Below are positions 4,610-7,927 of a stretch of 7,927 bases of DNA, one piece after another (position 1 is the stretch's first letter; each line of letters begins with the position of its first letter). Location of the stretch: positions 1 to 7,927 of the forward strand of contig SKVS01000035.1 in NCBI GenBank assembly GCA_007129335.1, read 5' to 3'. The notes beneath the pieces are model-generated. The model was not told the DNA's origin, did no database searches, and saw only the letters and a program-made list of their open reading frames with translations. The DNA comes from Spirochaetaceae bacterium (GTDB taxonomy: Bacteria > Spirochaetota > Spirochaetia > DSM-27196 > Salinispiraceae). The translations under genes were made by a program, and so were the position numbers.

Positions 4610-7216
4610 TTACAACCCCAGTTCCAATTGATCATCCAGGGGATTCATGGACATGAGTGTCCTTTTTCCAATAATTTCGGCCCAGGTTGCAGGATTCACC
4701 AGTCGGTCTCCCAGGTCGGCTGCCTCAGCAATGCTGAGCCAAATGGGCTTGAGTTGATGTTCCACGTAATGAGTATAGTCCACTGCGGCTGTGGTACGGC
4801 CAACCGGTTCAGCACCTGCAAGAGTCATCAGGTAAGATACCCTGCCCCGCTGATAGGTCCAGCCCAACATTCGGGCTGCCCGAACCTGGGGCGAAACATT
4901 GGCGGTGTATTCCCGGGCAGGACGGCGTAAGACCTTGCGGTAAACCAGTTTGTCATCGAGCTTTCCGGCAAATAAATCAGTCAGCACCGATCGAATGTAT
5001 TGTTCAATTTCCCAGTACTCACCATCGCCGAACAGTAAACCAAACAAGCGGGTCTGAAATTCCTGCGCCAAGGCGGTGTAATCGCTTCGGGCGGCTTCCA
5101 TTCCCTTAATTTCCACCTCCCCATTTTTTCTGTTCAGGCCGGCATAACCCTTGGCTCGGCCCCGAATAGTCAATTCCCCATCCTGGGGTCCACCAGACCG
5201 GAGTTTGGGCAGAAGGAATCGGGAATAAGCCGTGTCGAAGCGGATCTGGATTTTGCTCTGCACCCCATAATTTTCATGGATTTGCCGGGTAAGTTCCTTG
5301 TTAAGCTGATCTGCCAGGCCAGAGCATTCTGCGGACATATCCTTTCCCCGGGCATAGACGAATACCGAGTCGGTATCGCCGTACAGAACAATCATGCCCC
5401 TGGTCTGGAAAAAATCCCGGGCAAAATGCAGACACATCCGGCCAAAACCGGTAATTGCCCCAGCCAGTTCGCTGCGGCCGTACACACATCCTGCTGAACC
5501 GAGGACTCCGTAGAACGAGTTCATCAGAATTTTGTACACGTAAGCTCCGGTCTCATCGCCCCGATCCAGGGCAGCCTGGCGGTCATCGAAGTAGCGGGCT
5601 AATAGGGCAGGAAGAATTCCACCTTCCTTGGCAAAACGGGCACCATTGGGAGCGGTCAGGAATCGCGAGTTGGGACTGTTTTCATAGACCATGTCGATTT
5701 TCGGTTCGGTCTGGTCAGGATGACTGGAAATGTTCGGCTGCCTGGGAGACTCCCATGCCCTGCCCTGAAGACCCGCAGGCGGGGTTCCGATTAGTTCATG
5801 AGGTTCCAGCTGAGGGGTGCGGTGGTAAGCCAGGGGGTCAATAGTAAAAGTGCGCATGATCGATGGGTACAGGCTGCGAAAATCGAACACCATAACATTG
5901 TGGAAATAACCCGGGGTAGGATCCAGCACCGTACCACCCGCAGCTCCTGTTACCTGCAAGCCCTCCTCTCTCTGAGGAGGAAGGATGCTGCGATTTAGCA
6001 GCTCCAGGGCGTAGACCTGCTCAAAGGCCGGAATGCTGGTCCAGGCTAAGTCCAGGGAAATCCCGGTCAGCCCTGCCCGGGCCTGGGTCAGAAAATCCAG
6101 CCCGGTAGTAGACAGAATATCCAGAACCAGGCGGGAATCTTCCATACAGTACAAGCAAAATTCCAGGGGACTTTCCTTGCGCAAGCGCTCAAGCTCCTGC
6201 ATTTTTTCCTCACCGGACTGTTCGACCAGCTTGCCCCGGCCAAGAATCTCCTGGGCAACGGTTTCCAGTCGTTGATCATCGAACCGCCGGCCCGAACCCC
6301 GAACAATCCGCATGCCATCCACCACCTGCCGCCCGGGCACCACAACCCGAACCATGCCCGAGGGGGTCTGACGAACCTGAACAGGTTCCCCCTGGGCCCT
6401 TCCGGCCTCGAAGGGAATCCTAAAAAGCTCGTATCGTTTGGCAAGCACAGAAAAATCAAAATCAGCTACATTCCAACCGGTAATAACATCGGGATCCCAC
6501 TCCACCAGGGTGCGGGCAAAGGCAACCAGGGCTTCCTGCTCGGTTGAATGAGCCTGGACATCAGGGTGATCTACCTCTGGGCCAATGAAGAAAACCTGTT
6601 GCCGGGCATCCTGAACCAGGGATATTGCAAGGACTCTACCCTCTCGATCGGTCTCTATATCCACCGCCGCCCAGGTAAGCCGGGGTTCAATTGTGGTAGA
6701 ATTCCAGGAAACAAGGTGGGGATTCATAAACACCAGGTCTACCCGCTTTCCTTGCTGTGGTTGGCCGTGGATTTCCACCTGTCCCCGGATTCCCCGGCTG
6801 AGTAGTAACTCATCCACCAAATTTAACCCAGAGGGAAAGCGATTGGGCCCGGAAGAGGGGACCTGAAGGAGGGGTTTTCCGGAAAACGTTGTCCAATGCT
6901 GGTTTACAGAGTTTTGTTTGTGTGCTGTTCCATTAGAATGTTTGGTTTTATTGGATTGATTGATATGATTGTTTTCGTCGGACAAGACGGCCTGCTCTTG
7001 CTCCCGGAGCAAATCCGCGGCATAGGAGTGCTGATTTGAACCCCGATCGGTGAACCACAGTTTCTGCGGAGCCTTGATAATCGCTGCAAAGCTCTCCCCG
7101 GAGGTCAGCCTTCCGGTAATCCGAAGCTCTCCTTTAAACAACCAGGAATGGACAATGAAACCATGGTGGATATTTCGGTGTTCGGAAATTTCGTCCATTG
7201 GTGTATAATAGTACAT
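4610..7216 (-). CDS. polB: DNA polymerase II (family B), polymerase plus 3'-5' proofreading exonuclease
   Basis: This 868-residue repair/translesion polymerase is longer than E. coli Pol II (783). Exonuclease motifs are Exo I AVDIETD (D186, E188), Exo II GWNVADFDF (N249, D254) and Exo III YCMEDSRLV (Y356, D360). Polymerase motifs are A, DFRSLYPSIMRTFTIDP (445-461); B, KILMNSFYGVLGS (562-574); and C, YGDTDSVFV (612-620, D614 and D616). All look catalytically intact. The segment VYRKVLRRPAREYTANVSPQVRAARM matches the Pol II thumb. The end, DDQLELGL, resembles the sliding-clamp motif QLGLF of E. coli Pol II. Extra length lies in an Asn/His/Lys-rich linker (about 78-108) and a loop after motif A (about 462-512). 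ATG 7216 is the first start after an in-frame TAG; M7 (7198) is an alternative. Neither has a good ribosome-binding site. No SOS box was recognised. It stands alone, divergent from the protease gene. Confidence 0.95.
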   Translation of the reverse strand: MYYYTPMDEISEHRNIHHGFIVHSWLFKGELRITGRLTSGESFAAIIKAPQKLWFTDRGSNQHSYAADLLREQEQAVLSDENNHINQSNKTKHSNGTAHKQNSVNQHWTTFSGKPLLQVPSSGPNRFPSGLNLVDELLLSRGIRGQVEIHGQPQQGKRVDLVFMNPHLVSWNSTTIEPRLTWAAVDIETDREGRVLAISLVQDARQQVFFIGPEVDHPDVQAHSTEQEALVAFARTLVEWDPDVITGWNVADFDFSVLAKRYELFRIPFEAGRAQGEPVQVRQTPSGMVRVVVPGRQVVDGMRIVRGSGRRFDDQRLETVAQEILGRGKLVEQSGEEKMQELERLRKESPLEFCLYCMEDSRLVLDILSTTGLDFLTQARAGLTGISLDLAWTSIPAFEQVYALELLNRSILPPQREEGLQVTGAAGGTVLDPTPGYFHNVMVFDFRSLYPSIMRTFTIDPLAYHRTPQLEPHELIGTPPAGLQGRAWESPRQPNISSHPDQTEPKIDMVYENSPNSRFLTAPNGARFAKEGGILPALLARYFDDRQAALDRGDETGAYVYKILMNSFYGVLGSAGCVYGRSELAGAITGFGRMCLHFARDFFQTRGMIVLYGDTDSVFVYARGKDMSAECSGLADQLNKELTRQIHENYGVQSKIQIRFDTAYSRFLLPKLRSGGPQDGELTIRGRAKGYAGLNRKNGEVEIKGMEAARSDYTALAQEFQTRLFGLLFGDGEYWEIEQYIRSVLTDLFAGKLDDKLVYRKVLRRPAREYTANVSPQVRAARMLGWTYQRGRVSYLMTLAGAEPVGRTTAAVDYTHYVEHQLKPIWLSIAEAADLGDRLVNPATWAEIIGKRTLMSMNPLDDQLELGL
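7181..7209 (+). promoter_or_regulatory. Candidate promoter for the CPBP protease gene
   Basis: A perfect -10 TATAAT (7204-7209) lies 17 bases after a poor -35 TTCGGA (7181-7186), inside the 5' end of polB on the other strand. It would give a leader of about 85 bases holding the inverted repeats and the 9-mer repeats. TATACT at 7228-7233 is an alternative -10 without a recognisable -35. Confidence 0.35.
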
Positions 7217-7262
7217 TCTCAGGCATTTATACTACGTATTGAGAATCAACCATGGGATTCTC
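7215..7262. repeat. Inverted repeats in the polB/protease divergent region
   Basis: Three copies of a GAGAAT element occur in alternating orientation: ATTCTCA (7215-7221), TGAGAATC (7240-7247) and GATTCTC (7256-7262). The last two can form a seven-base-pair stem with the eight-base loop AACCATGG. The first two form a palindrome spaced by 18 bases around the polB -10. They could be operator half-sites or a leader hairpin. Confidence 0.5.
7226..7231 (-). promoter_or_regulatory. Candidate -10 element of polB
   Basis: TATAAA on the minus strand lies ten bases before the ATG at 7216. No good -35 is seen at the usual distance (CATGGT with a 17-base spacer is weak). Transcription would start about two bases before the ATG, so the polB message may be leaderless, which fits the missing ribosome-binding site. 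Flanking inverted repeats ATTCTCA (7215-7221) and TGAGAAT (7240-7246) bracket the element symmetrically. Confidence 0.35.
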
Positions 7263-7293
7263 CATGAAGGACATGAAGGACATGAAGGAGTAA
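7252..7293 (+). other. Possible 13-codon leader ORF upstream of the protease gene
   Basis: An ATG at 7252 opens a frame encoding MGFSMKDMKDMKE and a TAA stop at 7291-7293, six bases before the protease start. Internal ATG codons at 7264, 7273 and 7282 stay in the same frame, and the second and third of these follow an AAGGA from the preceding repeat, though with only one base between. The ATG at 7252 itself lacks a clear ribosome-binding site. It may be only a consequence of the 9-mer repeat. Translation ending here could couple to, or hide, the protease ribosome-binding site. Confidence 0.25.
7264..7290 (+). repeat. Three tandem copies of the 9-mer ATGAAGGAC
   Basis: The unit ATGAAGGAC is repeated exactly at 7264-7272 and 7273-7281, then as ATGAAGGAG at 7282-7290. 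Each copy holds AAGGA, a Shine-Dalgarno core; the last one (AAGGAG, 7285-7290) sits nine bases before the protease ATG and is its likely ribosome-binding site. Confidence 0.8.
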
Positions 7294-7299
7294 AAGCTG

Positions 7300-7927
7300 A
7301 TGGAGAAGTTGAAAAAAACCTTAGGACTGCTGATGTTGACTGGCCTCTTATTGGGCATTCCCCGAATTGCCGGGGTCATTGCGGATGTTTTTTCCTACCA
7401 GTCCTTTGATCCGGATGCAGCCTTTGCCCGGATTACTGTACGCCACATTACCCAGGCAGCATTTTTCCTGTTTTTTATCGGCATACTCCGGGCTTTTGCA
7501 AAGAGCAGGGAGTCTGAGCCTATCGACTTCAAACTCGGACTGGGGAACAAAGCTACGGGCTTAAGGTATTTGAAAAAATTTACCATAATTTTTGGCATTG
7601 GTTCGCTGGTTAATCACATTATCGTTCTATTAGCAGGCAGCTTTCAACCGTTTCCCTTCCCCATGACCGCAGTGAATGTAACTGGATACCTTGGTTTTCA
7701 ACTGTTGCTTTCAGGACCAGCTGAGGAACTGATTTTCCGGGCCTTTGCCATGGTTATTTTTGGTCTGTTCATTTCCGGACGATTGTTCAAGGGTTTGGTG
7801 AGCTACAGTAATCTCTACGCAGCGGTCATTTTTGCCCTGGCCCATATTGGATTTACCATAGATCCCTTTACCCTGTACTACCATCCCCTCCAGCTTGTTA
7901 TGTCATTTGTTTTAGGACTCTTTTATG
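7300..7927 (+). CDS. CPBP (CAAX/Abi-type) intramembrane metalloprotease family protein (partial, 3' end outside window)
   Basis: The visible 209 codons encode a polytopic membrane protein. Hydrophobic segments lie near residues 8-30, 53-67, 95-113, 129-141, 148-160 and 172-186. The family's catalytic motifs are present: motif 1 SGPAEELIFRA, with E142, E143 and R147 (EExxxR), and motif 2 FALAHIGF, with F178 and H182 (FxxxH). The third conserved helix (around QLVMSFVLGLFY) begins before the window ends, so the last His/Asn motif cannot be checked. Members cleave prenylated proteins in eukaryotes and act in bacteriocin immunity or maturation in some bacteria; the substrate here is unknown. The ATG at 7300 is supported by AAGGAG at 7285-7290, and no other start fits as well. 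It is divergent from polB, with no partner gene visible that would assign a pathway. Confidence 0.85.
   Translation, partial: MEKLKKTLGLLMLTGLLLGIPRIAGVIADVFSYQSFDPDAAFARITVRHITQAAFFLFFIGILRAFAKSRESEPIDFKLGLGNKATGLRYLKKFTIIFGIGSLVNHIIVLLAGSFQPFPFPMTAVNVTGYLGFQLLLSGPAEELIFRAFAMVIFGLFISGRLFKGLVSYSNLYAAVIFALAHIGFTIDPFTLYYHPLQLVMSFVLGLFY

Noticed and set aside
7140..7300. SOS/LexA operator for polB
   Set aside because: Neither the CTG-N10-CAG nor the GAAC-N4-GTTC pattern was found near the start; the GAGAAT repeats do not match a LexA type I know.

Overview
The window comes from a diderm bacterium of roughly balanced base composition (about 50% G+C by eye; not computed). It encodes a periplasmic-type zinc-binding protein and a lipoprotein with an outer-membrane/periplasm style signal. 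No rRNA or tRNA is present to place it. The lipobox FSAC and the overall look of the proteins make me think of a free-living spirochaete, but this is a weak inference (about 0.35).

Layout, in transcription order on the minus strand. (1) A family B DNA polymerase II gene (polB, 7216-4610) stands alone, divergent from a plus-strand CPBP/CAAX-type intramembrane protease gene (7300 to the window end). They share an 83-bp intergenic region with inverted repeats, candidate promoters for both directions, and three tandem copies of a 9-mer that form a 13-codon mini-ORF just ahead of the protease. (2) After a 198-bp gap comes a tightly overlapping four-gene zinc uptake operon (4411-555): ATPase (AztA), permease (AztB), a His/Asp-rich lipoprotein that I interpret as the zinc metallochaperone AztD, and the zinc-binding protein (AztC). 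A near-perfect palindrome overlaps its promoter and is a good candidate for a Zur-type operator. (3) Directly downstream lies a type II toxin-antitoxin pair, a Phd/YefM-family antitoxin (515-273) and a PIN-domain VapC toxin (276 to the window start, truncated by the edge). Its promoter starts inside the last codons of aztC.

How they work together. AztC binds Zn(II) in the periplasm and delivers it to the AztB/AztA ABC importer. AztD is expected to hold zinc and hand it to AztC. Its long His/Asp tract probably collects or buffers zinc at the membrane surface, while AztC itself has only a very short His-containing loop. The order A-B-D-C and the lipid anchor on AztD are the most notable departures from the Paracoccus-type aztABCD operon that I know of. 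The toxin-antitoxin pair has its own operator-rich promoter but could also receive read-through from the zinc operon. PolB and the protease have no evident functional link to zinc uptake.

No mobile element, CRISPR array, tRNA/rRNA or classical rho-independent terminator was seen.
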